Positions 54,837 to 63,038 of a DNA stretch of 63,146 nt are shown here, piece after piece; the first letter of the stretch is position 1; the number at the start of each line of letters is the position of its first letter. The DNA is from Colwellia sp. TT2012 (GTDB lineage Bacteria > Pseudomonadota > Gammaproteobacteria > Enterobacterales > Alteromonadaceae), in assembly GCF_001440345.1 (NCBI RefSeq), contig NZ_LJYX01000013.1:1-63146 (forward strand). The letters are read 5' to 3'. The notes under the pieces are model-generated. The model saw only the letters and a list, made by a program, of their open reading frames with translations. It was not told the DNA's origin and ran no database searches. The translations under genes were made by a program, and so were the position numbers.

Positions 54837-55133
54837 TCATGCCACTGCAAAATTTACAAAGTGGACATTGGTTAAATTGATTTGCTGTTTAGCATGCCAG
54901 AGATCGTAGTTGTCTTGCATTGATAGCCAACTCTCAGGAGTTCTACCAATTGCTTTCGATAAGCGAAGTGCCATTTCTGGTGAGATAGCGCTTTGGCCTT
55001 TTAGAACTCTATTTAAAGTAGACGATGCAACATCTAGCTGTTTAGCTAAATAACGACAGCTAATACCAGATGGTTCCAAATAAACGTCATAGATAAACTC
55101 CCCAGGGTGTGGCGGATTATGATGCATACTCAT
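54837..55133 (-). CDS. higA: HigA antitoxin
   Basis: A 98-residue XRE-type antitoxin. HNPPHPGEFIYDVYLEPSGI is the HigA start, then RYLAKQLDVASSTLNRVLKG is the helix-turn-helix. It neutralises HigB and represses the operon. Second gene after higB, starting at its stop codon. Confidence 0.9.
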   Translation of the reverse strand: MSMHHNPPHPGEFIYDVYLEPSGISCRYLAKQLDVASSTLNRVLKGQSAISPEMALRLSKAIGRTPESWLSMQDNYDLWHAKQQINLTNVHFVNFAVA

Positions 55134-55411
55134 TAGTGATAGTCCTCATAGTTGAGAATATAAGCATTACCATCGATAAACTCGAAAGTAATGCGCCAAT
55201 TACCATTTACAGTAATAGACCAAACCCCGTCACGATTCCCTTTTAAGGGATGTAATTTAAAGCCAGGTAAATTGATATCATCAATTTCTTGTGCGGTATC
55301 GATTGCAGCAAGTTGCATACGTAACTTACGTTGATGCTTTGCCTGAATACCTGAAATACTACCCGTCTGGAAGTATTTCTTAAGACCTTTGTGCTTGAAA
55401 GATTTAATCAT
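55133..55411 (-). CDS. higB: HigB toxin
   Basis: A 92-residue RelE-superfamily toxin. MIKSFKHKGLKKYFQTGS, FKLHPLKGNRDGVWSI and NWRITFEF are HigB features. It cleaves mRNA on ribosomes. Toxin-first order is normal for HigBA. In the same sense as the array. Confidence 0.9.
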   Translation of the reverse strand: MIKSFKHKGLKKYFQTGSISGIQAKHQRKLRMQLAAIDTAQEIDDINLPGFKLHPLKGNRDGVWSITVNGNWRITFEFIDGNAYILNYEDYH

Positions 55412-55451
55412 GCAATAAGTGTAGCGTGATGCGCATCACTTGTCGATAAAA

Positions 55452-55551
55452 ATATAACGCCCGTTTAATGGGCAATAAAATAGTTGGCTAAAATAAGCGA
55501 CGCAGGAGCAAAAGCCAACTGTTTTTGTCCTTATTAAAACGCTTGTTGAAC
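55452..55551 (-). other. attC site carrying IS91-type insertion
   Basis: ATATAAC (55452) and arms ATAGTTGGCT / AGCCAACTG are intact. The distal box is broken after CTTG (55542-55545) by the IS91-type element; the far end is at 57895. Confidence 0.75.
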
Positions 55552-55634
55552 GAAGCCGCTATGCGGCAGAAAAACCAAACTTGTCTCTACTTAAACTATC
55601 CGTCAATAACGGCGGTGATTAACGGGAGGTATTC

Positions 55635-56550
55635 ATGATGAATACACAAGAGCAAGCTTACTTTAATTCAATCTACCAATCTTACCTTAACGAACTGACC
55701 TTACAAGGAAAAAGTACTAAAACTATCGACAGTTACAGTCGCTGTATTCGCCAAGTGGCCACCTTTTTTGATGTCTGCCCTGTTAACTTTAACACCTGAG
55801 CAGCTGAAGACTTATTTTCACTACTTAGTGCTACATAAATCCTGGAGCATGGTTAAAATTAGTCGTTGCGCCATTCAGTTTTTATATCGCCATGTTTTAG
55901 GGCGGCCTTGGGTATGGGTTAACATTGTTAAACCGCCCAAACACCAAGTAATTCAAGCGGTATTATCCCTTAACGAAGTGGCGGCGATTATCAATGCCAC
56001 CCGTAAATTTCGCTATCAGGTGTTTTATCTCACTACCTACAGCTTAGGTTTACGTTTAAGTGAATCGCTCAACTTGACCATTGCCGATATCGACAGTGAA
56101 TTAATGCAGGTGCATGTACGTAATACTAAATCTAAAAGTGACCGACTCGTGCCTTTACCACAAGCAACCTTGTTAGCCTTGCGGCGTTATTGGCAAACCC
56201 ATCGTCATCCAAGCCTATTGTTTCCTGGTAGGGTTGACCCTAAGAATAACGCCATTAAACCTTGGTTGATGGAAAGAGGTGGCATACAAAAAACCATTAA
56301 AATCGTCGCCAAAGACTGCGGAATTAGCAAGAATGTTCATGTCCATACCCTGCGCCATTCCATTGCGACACACCTGTTTGAGCACGGTTTGAGTTTACGT
56401 GCTATTCAAGTGTTCCTGGGTCACGCAAGTCCAATAACTACCGCCAGGTATACCCGCATGACCCAAGAAGCCAAACACAACAGTGCGGTAATGCTTAATA
56501 ACATTATCAATACGTTGAGTATTCGTTGGCAGGAGCAAAACCATGATTAA
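55635..56550 (+). pseudogene. IS91-associated tyrosine recombinase, frameshifted
   Basis: The N-terminus (MMNTQEQAYFNSIYQSYLNE from 55635) runs to a stop after PVNFNT. An extra T near 55790 separates it from LTPEQLKTYFHYLVLHKS in the main frame. Catalytic residues are present in the main part: LGLRLSESL, HTLRHSIATHL, LGHASPITT and RYTRM. Otherwise about 305 residues. Confidence 0.8.
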
Positions 56551-57607
56551 CTTAGCCACCATCGCCCATAAATATCACGTTATGTTTGAACAGCGCTACG
56601 GTAAAAAGCTACAAGCCAAACACCACTACGCGCTTAAACAAATTATAGCCTGTCATACACCTGCTGCCGGAGCGATGTTATACCACTGTGATGATTGTCA
56701 TGAAGATAAAACTGTATTACCTTCTTGCGGTCATCGTCATTGCCCTGCGTGTCAACATAAGTGCAACAGTCATTGGTTAGCCATGCAACAACAAAAATTA
56801 TTGCCACTCGATTACTACCTCGCAACCTTTACCTTACCAGCACAGTTACGGCCTTTTGTTTGGTCTCATCAAAAGTGGGCGTATCAGGCGATGTTCCTTG
56901 CGGCCAAAGAAACGCTCAATGACTTCTTTAAAAACGATAAAAAACTCGGTGAATGCAACGGCTTAGTCGCGGTATTGCATACGCATTCTCGCCAACTTAA
57001 TTTTCATCCCCATGTGCACTTTATCGTGCCCGCGGGAGGATTAAACAAAAGTAAAACCTGCTGGCTAAGCAAAGCAGGTAAATACCTTTTTACTGCGGAT
57101 AACTTAGCCAAGGTATTTCGCGGTAAGTTTATAGCGATGATGAGGGATGCCTCATACTACCTGCCAAGTAAAACACCCAGCGAATGGAATGCTGACTGTG
57201 AATATGTCGGTAAAGGCAGTGAAGCCTTAACCTACCTCGCTCGGTATTTATATCGCGGCGTGCTCAGTGAAAACAATATTCTCGCACTTGAAAACGATGA
57301 GGTCACTTTTCAGTACAAAGACAGTGGGAGTAAAACGTTTAAAACCATCACCGAGCATGCTTGTCAGTTTTTGTGGCGAGTAATACAACATGTTTTGCCC
57401 AAAGGATTCAGGCGAGCGCGTAATTATGGCTTTTTGCACGGTAATACCAAAGCAACGTTAAAGCGTTTGCAGCTGCAATTAAAAGTGACCTTGCCACCGC
57501 TGGTGCCCGTGATTAAAAAAGCCGTGTGTTGTGACAAATGCCATCAACCGATGGAACTTTACCTGATGCGCATTGGCAATAAAATTATCTTAGGTAGAAC
57601 GAGATAA
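56543..57607 (+). CDS. IS91-family HUH transposase
   Basis: A 354-residue rolling-circle transposase. The zinc finger is CGHRHCPACQHKC, the HUH pair HPHVHFIVPAGG and the double tyrosine in YLARYLYRG. It overlaps the recombinase stop by eight bases. It is a little shorter than IS91 itself (about 400), but motifs are complete, so it may be active. Confidence 0.88.
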   Translation: MINLATIAHKYHVMFEQRYGKKLQAKHHYALKQIIACHTPAAGAMLYHCDDCHEDKTVLPSCGHRHCPACQHKCNSHWLAMQQQKLLPLDYYLATFTLPAQLRPFVWSHQKWAYQAMFLAAKETLNDFFKNDKKLGECNGLVAVLHTHSRQLNFHPHVHFIVPAGGLNKSKTCWLSKAGKYLFTADNLAKVFRGKFIAMMRDASYYLPSKTPSEWNADCEYVGKGSEALTYLARYLYRGVLSENNILALENDEVTFQYKDSGSKTFKTITEHACQFLWRVIQHVLPKGFRRARNYGFLHGNTKATLKRLQLQLKVTLPPLVPVIKKAVCCDKCHQPMELYLMRIGNKIILGRTR

Positions 57608-57902
57608 AACAAGGATGTGTATTAACAGAGGGATTTGTGTGCGTAATGCTGTTTGTTCAGCAGCATCAATATGAATGAATTGAGGGTTAGCGATGTAAAA
57701 ATAACCCGGTTTTGTACGACAAATTGCAAAGGATTATGTTGCGATTGTGGCGGCACTCACCCTAAAAAAACACCAACAACCATGGCATTGAAAACCACCT
57801 ACCTCAGTATTTATATATTTCCTTTAATAGAGTACAACTAAGCAACCGGGCTTGTTCAACAACAGGATAAAGTTGCGGCTGCGCGCAACCTATCCTTGTT
57901 TA
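57608..57902. other. IS91-type right end, non-coding
   Basis: Holds the terminal hairpin near 57863-57895. The short ORF at 57653 overlaps no ribosome site and looks accidental. Confidence 0.5.
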
Positions 57903-58220
57903 TTATATTTTTTGAAACTTGGACATGATGATTTTTTTAATTTGATGCCTAAATAAGAACAGACCTACAGACAATATTAAACCGACTACTCCTCCGGGGA
58001 AAAATATCCCCCCAATAATCATCCCTATAAATAATGATGCTATAGCACTAAAGACCATCTCAATACCGCGAAAATGAAATTTCCCTCCTGACGTATACAT
58101 TAATTCACCACAAATCGGACAAGAGTGCTCGTGAGAGTTGTCGAAAAAGAAATTGCCTTCTATACGCCATAACCTCGGTACAACATTAGCCTTGCATGAT
58201 TGACACTCTACTTTATCCAT
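57903..58220 (-). CDS. Zinc-ribbon membrane protein
   Basis: A 105-residue protein. CQSC (7-10) and CPIC (34-37) form a zinc ribbon. Residues 55-92 hold two hydrophobic segments (AIASLFIGMIIGGIFFPGG, VVGLILSVGLFLF). A basic tail follows. Single-gene cassette. Function unknown. Confidence 0.65.
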   Translation of the reverse strand: MDKVECQSCKANVVPRLWRIEGNFFFDNSHEHSCPICGELMYTSGGKFHFRGIEMVFSAIASLFIGMIIGGIFFPGGVVGLILSVGLFLFRHQIKKIIMSKFQKI

Positions 58221-58239
58221 ACGAATCCCTGTAGTAAAA

Positions 58240-58341
58240 ATATAACGCCATTTTAAGCGGCAAATTACAGTTGGCTAAAATAAGTGAGGCACGAACAAAA
58301 AGCCAACTGTAATTTGTCCGTCTTGAAAATTCTTGTTAGGT
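58240..58341 (-). other. attC site
   Basis: ATATAAC (58240) and GTTAGGT (58335) flank arms CAGTTGGCT and AGCCAACTG. Confidence 0.85.
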
Positions 58342-58354
58342 GCAAACTTTAATA

Positions 58355-58729
58355 CTACCCTTTAAGCCACCTTTTCGCTGTGATTTTTTCAAGTTTTCTT
58401 CTGTACTTTTTTTGAGAAAACTCTTCTGCATTTCCATTTAGGACATCAAAGATATCTTCTGAAATTAGCGCACCAATAGCGTGGATTGCTTCATGTCGAT
58501 TCAAACCTTGCCTTGTAAGTTTAGCAATAGTTTCAGGTATCAATTCAATCCCCAGAGCTAATTGATTTTCAACTAGCACATGGATTGTTGAATGTAAGCT
58601 TAAAGCTTCATCAACCATTTCAAGGTCTAACTCTGAGTGAAAGTCATGAACCAGTTCAATTCGTATAGCTTCATCAAGTGCTAACCAATTTTTAGAATTT
58701 ACTGGTTGATCAGGATTGTATTTATCCAT
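58355..58729 (-). CDS. Conserved hypothetical protein with RHEAIHAIG motif
   Basis: A 124-residue soluble helical protein. WLALDEAIRIELVHDFH, TIHVLVENQLALG and RHEAIHAIGALISEDIF recur in uncharacterised bacterial proteins of similar size. The HEAIH could suggest metal binding, but no enzyme is known to me. Cassette gene. Confidence 0.6.
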   Translation of the reverse strand: MDKYNPDQPVNSKNWLALDEAIRIELVHDFHSELDLEMVDEALSLHSTIHVLVENQLALGIELIPETIAKLTRQGLNRHEAIHAIGALISEDIFDVLNGNAEEFSQKKYRRKLEKITAKRWLKG

Positions 58730-58759
58730 AGTTGCCTCGAATGCATAAGTTTATTTTGC

Positions 58760-58859
58760 ACCTAACGCCCAATTAACGGGCTAAGTAATAGTTGGCCATA
58801 ATTGTGAACGTAGTGAGCGCGGCCAACTGTTGCGTGTCACGTTGAATTGCTTGTTATAT
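58760..58859 (-). other. attC site
   Basis: ACCTAAC (58760) and GTTATAT (58853) flank arms AGTTGGCC and GGCCAACTG. Confidence 0.85.
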
Positions 58860-59088
58860 GCAACGCTGGTAGAACTAAGCTTTGCACTAACTTAAAGGCA
58901 CTGTAATACATAATTAAGCTGTGAATTTTTACGCTACTCACAACTGATTGAATAAACTTAATAGCGTTGCCACCTTTGAAAAAGGTAAAAGAGGCAATGC
59001 TTATTAGTAATTAAACTGAACCTGATTTAGCGTAAAACTAAAAAGATTGTCTTGCTCTAATACTCAGGTTTTAACCGCATATAACGCC
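58860..59088 (-). repeat. ORF-less cassette, family 2, copy 2
   Basis: 229 bp with no ORF. Shares ACTTAAAGGCAC and TGTGAATTT with copies 3 and 4, plus CCTGATTTAGCG near the end. Confidence 0.6.
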
Positions 59089-59178
59089 CACTTAAGCGGA
59101 CAAAAATTGTTGGTTATAATGTGAAGCGAAGCGGAACCTAACCAACTGTTTTTGTTCCGTTTGAAGTGCTTGTTAGAA
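59089..59178 (-). other. attC site
   Basis: ATATAAC (59089) and GTTAGAA (59172) flank arms GTTGGTTATA and CTAACCAACTG. Confidence 0.85.
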
Positions 59179-59231
59179 TACTGTTGTGCCAAAAGTTATA
59201 TTAATTGTGTTACCAGCAAAACCATAAATAC

Positions 59232-59435
59232 CTACAATAAGCCCAAAGTGATACCAGCTACCATTATTATTGGTTTCATAAATACTGACTTTATCGTTAA
59301 ACAAGCTAATAAGGAAAAAAAGAGGTAATAAAAGCCCATGCCAAAGGCCTGAAATAAAAGTTGCTGATTGTGCTTATGTGCTTTTGTGCTTTTGTATTTT
59401 GATTCTATGCCAGGCATAGATAGAGAATTCGACAT
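59232..59435 (-). CDS. Small membrane protein, possibly frame-truncated
   Basis: A 67-residue protein with a polar start and hydrophobic helices near 29-46 and 51-67, ending abruptly in GITLGLL inside the second helix. Another frame continues with similar hydrophobic coding (GLIVGIYGFAGNT) to 59178, so a frameshift may have removed the tail. Confidence 0.5.
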   Translation of the reverse strand: MSNSLSMPGIESKYKSTKAHKHNQQLLFQAFGMGFYYLFFSLLACLTIKSVFMKPIIMVAGITLGLL

Positions 59436-59458
59436 TTTGCATCCTTACGTGATTAGTA

Positions 59459-59558
59459 TTCTAACGCCCAAATAACGGGCTAAGTAATACTTGCTACAAT
59501 GTGAAACGAAGTGGAACCGAGCAAGTGTTACGTGTCCCTGTTGATTTGCTTGTTAGTT
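59459..59558 (-). other. attC site
   Basis: TTCTAAC (59459) and GTTAGTT (59552) flank arms TACTTGCTA and AGCAAGTG. Confidence 0.85.
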
Positions 59559-59779
59559 GCAACATACTTTCACCAAGTACAACAATAACTTAAACGCACC
59601 GTAATGAAAATACCAAACCGTGAATTTGAGCCATTACACTTACTATTTAGAGCGAATAGTTACGCTAATACACCTTTCAGAAACGTGATTAAAGTGACTA
59701 ACTTATTCGCGGTAAAGTACCAAACAGTGAATTGGTGAAACTGAATTATTTAGCACTTAGACGATCTTTTTTATTAGCC
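59559..59779 (-). repeat. ORF-less cassette, family 2, copy 3
   Basis: 221 bp. The first 108 bp match copy 5 (63039-63146) with one difference. The shared core GTGAATTTGAGCCATTACAC is at 59619-59638. Confidence 0.65.
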
Positions 59780-59879
59780 AACTAACGCCCAATTAACGGG
59801 CTAAGTAATAGTTGGCCATACTTGTGAACGGAGTGAACGCGGCCAACTGTTGCGTGTCCCGTTGAATTGCTTGTTATAC
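59780..59879 (-). other. attC site
   Basis: AACTAAC (59780) and GTTATAC (59873) flank arms AGTTGGCC and GGCCAACTG. Confidence 0.85.
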
Positions 59880-59892
59880 GATTTTGTGGAAA

Positions 59893-60249
59893 TTACCCTG
59901 TTAAAAAACATTTTATTTTTTGGAACGTTATATCGTCAGTTTTAAAGCTAACATTAAAACTGTAATTATTTTTAAGAGTCATTTTTAGCGATCTATTAGT
60001 CAATTCTATTTCTTTAATCAATTCTCCACCATCCTCCTCTTCGCCGTCACACCAATCAACATGGGTTGCGCAAGGCGGGAATTCATAATTTGCTGAAAAA
60101 AAGATTCTTTTAACTGAAGGAGGAAGCTGAAAATCGCTCTTGTTGTAATCAACCTCGGGGTCTGGATACTCTTGAAACGATACCTGAATTATATCTCCGC
60201 CAAGTGCTTCAGCATAATGGACTTCTTGTGCATAAAACTCAAGGTGCAT
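59893..60249 (-). CDS. Hypothetical acidic protein
   Basis: A 118-residue protein with an acidic centre (DGEEEDGGE) and predicted beta-strands. ATG 60249 is chosen for AGGAG ahead of it; the frame extends upstream into the attC. No family recognised. Cassette gene. Confidence 0.55.
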   Translation of the reverse strand: MHLEFYAQEVHYAEALGGDIIQVSFQEYPDPEVDYNKSDFQLPPSVKRIFFSANYEFPPCATHVDWCDGEEEDGGELIKEIELTNRSLKMTLKNNYSFNVSFKTDDITFQKIKCFLTG

Positions 60250-60264
60250 AGATAATCTCCTATC

Positions 60265-60364
60265 GTATAACGCCCAAATAATGGGCAAGTATCAGTTGGT
60301 TAAAATAGGCGACGCAGGAGCAAAAACCAACTGTTATTTGTCCTGATTAATTTGCTTGTTAGCT
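60265..60364 (-). other. attC site
   Basis: GTATAAC (60265) and GTTAGCT (60358) flank arms CAGTTGGTT and AACCAACTG. The distal box overlaps the stop codon of the next gene. Confidence 0.85.
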
Positions 60365-60820
60365 TTCAATCGCTACAAAAGCTAAAACCGTCGCATTATT
60401 TAAAGCATGAATCATCATAACTACTAGCAAAGCATGACCTCTTGAATGATTATCCCAATATTGATATGCCATAGACATTAAGAAAAAAAGAGTAAAAACA
60501 CCTATTCCCCATAAAGGTACTTGAAGCGAATGCATGATTGCCCAAATCAAAGCACTAATTATTGAGACATATAAAATATTAGGTGTCACTTTTCTTATTA
60601 ATGCAATGATAGGAATCATTAATAAAGTTTCTAATATTGGTGCTAGTAATACACCTGAAAAAAATGATCTTACACCTATTTCAAAATCAGGTGCCTCTGC
60701 ATTTGGAGCAAGATAGTCAATTAAGAAAGCGATAGGCAAACCTATACATAAAGCTAATATGTATATTTTAAATATATACAGTTTCAGTGGTTGATTAGTG
60801 TTTGATAAAAGTTTGAACAA
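60359..60820 (-). CDS. CPBP-family intramembrane protease-like protein
   Basis: A 153-residue protein with four hydrophobic segments. The CPBP/Abi motifs are partly kept: APILETLLM for the EExxxR-type first motif (only one Glu), AIMHSLQ (FxxxH-like) and MIHALNNATV. It could be a membrane protease or an immunity-type Abi protein. The reduced first motif makes activity uncertain. Its TAA lies inside the attC box. Confidence 0.7.
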   Translation of the reverse strand: MFKLLSNTNQPLKLYIFKIYILALCIGLPIAFLIDYLAPNAEAPDFEIGVRSFFSGVLLAPILETLLMIPIIALIRKVTPNILYVSIISALIWAIMHSLQVPLWGIGVFTLFFLMSMAYQYWDNHSRGHALLVVMMIHALNNATVLAFVAIES

Positions 60821-60840
60821 ATCTGCATCCTTGAGATGAA

Positions 60841-60936
60841 AGCTAACGCTTACATAAGCGGAAAATTATAGTTGGCTAAAATGTTTGAGGCACGAAAAAC
60901 AGCCAACTGTAAATTTTCCGTTTGATGTTGTTAGAG
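60841..60936 (-). other. attC site
   Basis: AGCTAAC (60841) and GTTAGAG (60930) flank arms AGTTGGCT and AGCCAACTG. Nearly identical to 54506-54600. Confidence 0.85.
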
Positions 60937-60950
60937 GTTTGAAAGCACCT

Positions 60951-61259
60951 CTACTTATTAAACTGTATTTCGCACGGAATACCATCACCGTCGCCATCCA
61001 TTTTCGTATTGGGACAATAACGGATAAAGTATTTCGCTTCTTCATATGATGTCATTTGAGAGCAGTGTTGTCTGCCATCGCATTTATAGGTGATTTTAGG
61101 ATTAGCTATCTCTTTAGCTTGAGCTAACGTTTTCATAGCATCACTGTTTGAGAATTCTGAAACAGCTTTTGTATGAGTTGATTCGATGAGAGTACTGTCT
61201 TTAAAGTAGAACTGCCAAGCAGCAGCACAAACGACTATGATAATAATTAAATTTTTCAA
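60951..61259 (-). CDS. Excalibur-domain secreted protein
   Basis: A 102-residue protein. One hydrophobic anchor (about 3-18) leads to a C-terminal excalibur domain with TYKCDGRQHCSQMTSYEEA and the calcium-loop MDGDGDGIPCE, including its paired cysteines. The start is set at TTG 61259, which has AAGGA upstream; the frame extends into the attC. It probably acts outside the membrane. Cassette gene. Confidence 0.72.
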   Translation of the reverse strand: MKNLIIIIVVCAAAWQFYFKDSTLIESTHTKAVSEFSNSDAMKTLAQAKEIANPKITYKCDGRQHCSQMTSYEEAKYFIRYCPNTKMDGDGDGIPCEIQFNK

Positions 61260-61282
61260 TTGAACACCATCCTTGATAAAAC

Positions 61283-61382
61283 CTCTAACGCCCAATTAAC
61301 GGGCTAAGTAATAGTTGGCCATACTTGTGAACGGAGTGAACGCGGCCAACTGTTGCGTGTCCTGTTGAATTGCTTGTTATAT
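61283..61382 (-). other. attC site
   Basis: CTCTAAC (61283) and GTTATAT (61376) flank arms AGTTGGCC and GGCCAACTG. Confidence 0.85.
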
Positions 61383-61601
61383 GCAATGCTGGTAAAACCA
61401 AGCGATACAATAACTTAAAGGCACAGTTAAATAAACATTAGCCTCTATTTTGAGCCACATAAATAACCGATTTAGAACGAATGGTTGTGCAGTAAACGAT
61501 AATTAAACCGAATGACAGTGCAAAACCTATTCGTGATTAAACATAAAAACCTGATTTGGCGAAACGCAAAGGTTTTGCCCTAAAGCTAAGTTTTTAAAAA
61601 C
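61383..61601 (-). repeat. ORF-less cassette, family 2, copy 4
   Basis: 219 bp, no ORF. Shares ACAATAACTTAAAGGCAC, TTTTGAGCCACATAAATAAC and TTAGAACGAATGG with family members. Confidence 0.62.
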
Positions 61602-61701
61602 ATATAACGCCCACTTAAGCGGACAAAAATAGTTGGTTATAATGTGAAGCGAAGCGGAACCTAACCAACTGTTTTTGTTCCGTTTTAAGTGCTTGTTAGG
61701 G
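61602..61701 (-). other. attC site
   Basis: ATATAAC (61602) and GTTAGGG (61695) flank arms AGTTGGTTAT and AACCAACTG. The distal box overlaps the stop codon at 61696. Confidence 0.85.
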
Positions 61702-62433
61702 CTTTTGGATTATAATACTTTCCAACTTTTTACTTTTAAAGTAATGCATGGCTCTTTGATGAATTTCTATAGCTTCAGACTTTTTATTAAGTATTAAAAG
61801 CGCATTTATTAATTTAATGGTTTCATCAACAAAGTGATTATCGTTATATTCAACACTTATAGAAGAGCTTTCTTTTGCATTTTTCCTAGCGTAACTTAAA
61901 CTATGTTCTCTGGAGTGTCGTAAAGTTTCATATTTAAAGATCGGATCTTCCATATACTTATCGACAAGTTCAAATTCCTTTTTCTCTATTAATAGATCCT
62001 CAACAACGTGATAGAGGCGCTTTGCCTGAATAGGATAGTTTTGACTTAATGCAGAAAATAACTCAATTGTTTCAATTTCTTCGCCTAGCTCTCTATTGAT
62101 AGACGAAAAGTCGTGAAAATCATTAAAGGTTCCTTTACCGGAGAGCATTTTACCTTTGTTGTCATCTCTAATCCTACGTAGTTCAATCAATGCAGGGGGA
62201 TATTTATTACCTAACTCCACCCAATCGCTAATGGCGTAAGATAATCTAACTCCAGCCATGCCTGAAGATGATTTAGATTCTTCATGAAACCACACGTGTT
62301 TTTGTAAGGCTAATTCATATTGCTCGTTTTTAACTAAATTTTGAATATTTTTTAGGTCTTCGAGATTAACTTCAGCCAAAGCTAAGTTTGCAAACATGCT
62401 TCCCAAAAACATAGTTAAATAGATCCTTTTCAA
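61696..62433 (-). CDS. Secreted helical-repeat protein of unknown function
   Basis: A 245-residue protein with a signal peptide (1-20, ending LALA) and a mature part of helical repeats like TPR (EQYELALQKHVWFHEES, SEAIEIHQRAMHYF). No enzyme motif. Stop codon lies in the attC box, so no bases are wasted. Cassette gene. Confidence 0.65.
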   Translation of the reverse strand: MKRIYLTMFLGSMFANLALAEVNLEDLKNIQNLVKNEQYELALQKHVWFHEESKSSSGMAGVRLSYAISDWVELGNKYPPALIELRRIRDDNKGKMLSGKGTFNDFHDFSSINRELGEEIETIELFSALSQNYPIQAKRLYHVVEDLLIEKKEFELVDKYMEDPIFKYETLRHSREHSLSYARKNAKESSSISVEYNDNHFVDETIKLINALLILNKKSEAIEIHQRAMHYFKSKKLESIIIQKP

Positions 62434-62467
62434 TTTTACTCTCCTAGTTGATATTAATTTGATTGAG

Positions 62468-62559
62468 CCCTAACGCCTCGTTAAGCGGAAAATAATGGTT
62501 GGTTATAATCGCGAAGCGATGGCCAACTGTTATTTTTCCGTTTAAACGACTTGTTAGGT
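62468..62559 (-). other. attC site
   Basis: CCCTAAC (62468) and GTTAGGT (62553) flank arms GGTTGGTTAT and GGCCAACTG with spacer CGCGAAGCGA. Confidence 0.85.
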
Positions 62560-62560
62560 T

Positions 62561-62899
62561 TTATGCTGGCACACCAGACTTAGGGTTAACACCATAATCA
62601 TTTGCATCATGGCCATCTTGAGCCAAGAAAACGATCAACACTATGAAGCCAATAACAGGTATTAACACTATTAGCTGCCACCAACCAGAACGTCCAGTAT
62701 CATGTAATCTCCTTGCAGCAATACTAATGCTTGGAATTAGTAATCCAAGACCTACTAACGCAGAAATTAAATCTAAACCAAGTACACCTAAAACAATATT
62801 GATAATCATATATATCAGTATGAACATCCAATACTCTTGTCTACGTGCTCGACCTGTAAAGTCAGCATATTTCTTCAGTGCGCCTGTAAAATAATCCAT
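62561..62899 (-). CDS. DUF805 membrane protein
   Basis: A 112-residue protein of the DUF805 (YhaH-like) family: YADFTGRARRQEYWMF near the start, three hydrophobic helices and the hallmark ARRLHDTGRSGWWQL. The C-terminus NDYGVNPK is typical. Role unknown, common in integron cassettes and genomes. Confidence 0.85.
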   Translation of the reverse strand: MDYFTGALKKYADFTGRARRQEYWMFILIYMIINIVLGVLGLDLISALVGLGLLIPSISIAARRLHDTGRSGWWQLIVLIPVIGFIVLIVFLAQDGHDANDYGVNPKSGVPA

Positions 62900-62938
62900 T
62901 TTGGACTCTCCTTGTTGTTGAAAAACTTTTTATTAGCC

Positions 62939-63038
62939 AACTAACGCCCAAATAACGGGCTAAGTGGTGCTTGCTAAAATGTGCAGCGAAGCGGAAACGA
63001 GCAAGCTCTACGTGTCCCTGTTGATTTGCTTGTTAGTT
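62939..63038 (-). other. attC site
   Basis: AACTAAC (62939) and GTTAGTT (63032) flank arms GCTTGCTA and GAGCAAGC. Confidence 0.85.

Larger units (their letters stand above)
55546..57894 (+). mobile_element. IS91-type insertion sequence
   Basis: Contains a tyrosine recombinase relic and an HUH transposase with an 8-bp overlap. The right end has a strong hairpin (AGGATA..GTTGCG / CGCAAC..TATCC, about 57863-57895), as at IS91 termini. Insertion follows CTTG of the attC, a known IS91 target tetranucleotide. No target duplication is expected. Confidence 0.75.

Noticed and set aside
57653..57841. 62-codon frame with CxxxCxGLCCDCGG after the IS91 transposase
   Set aside because: Cysteine-rich look is eye-catching and recalls a ribosomal or DUF177-associated motif, but it has no ribosome site and lies in the IS terminal region. 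Left out as unsupported.
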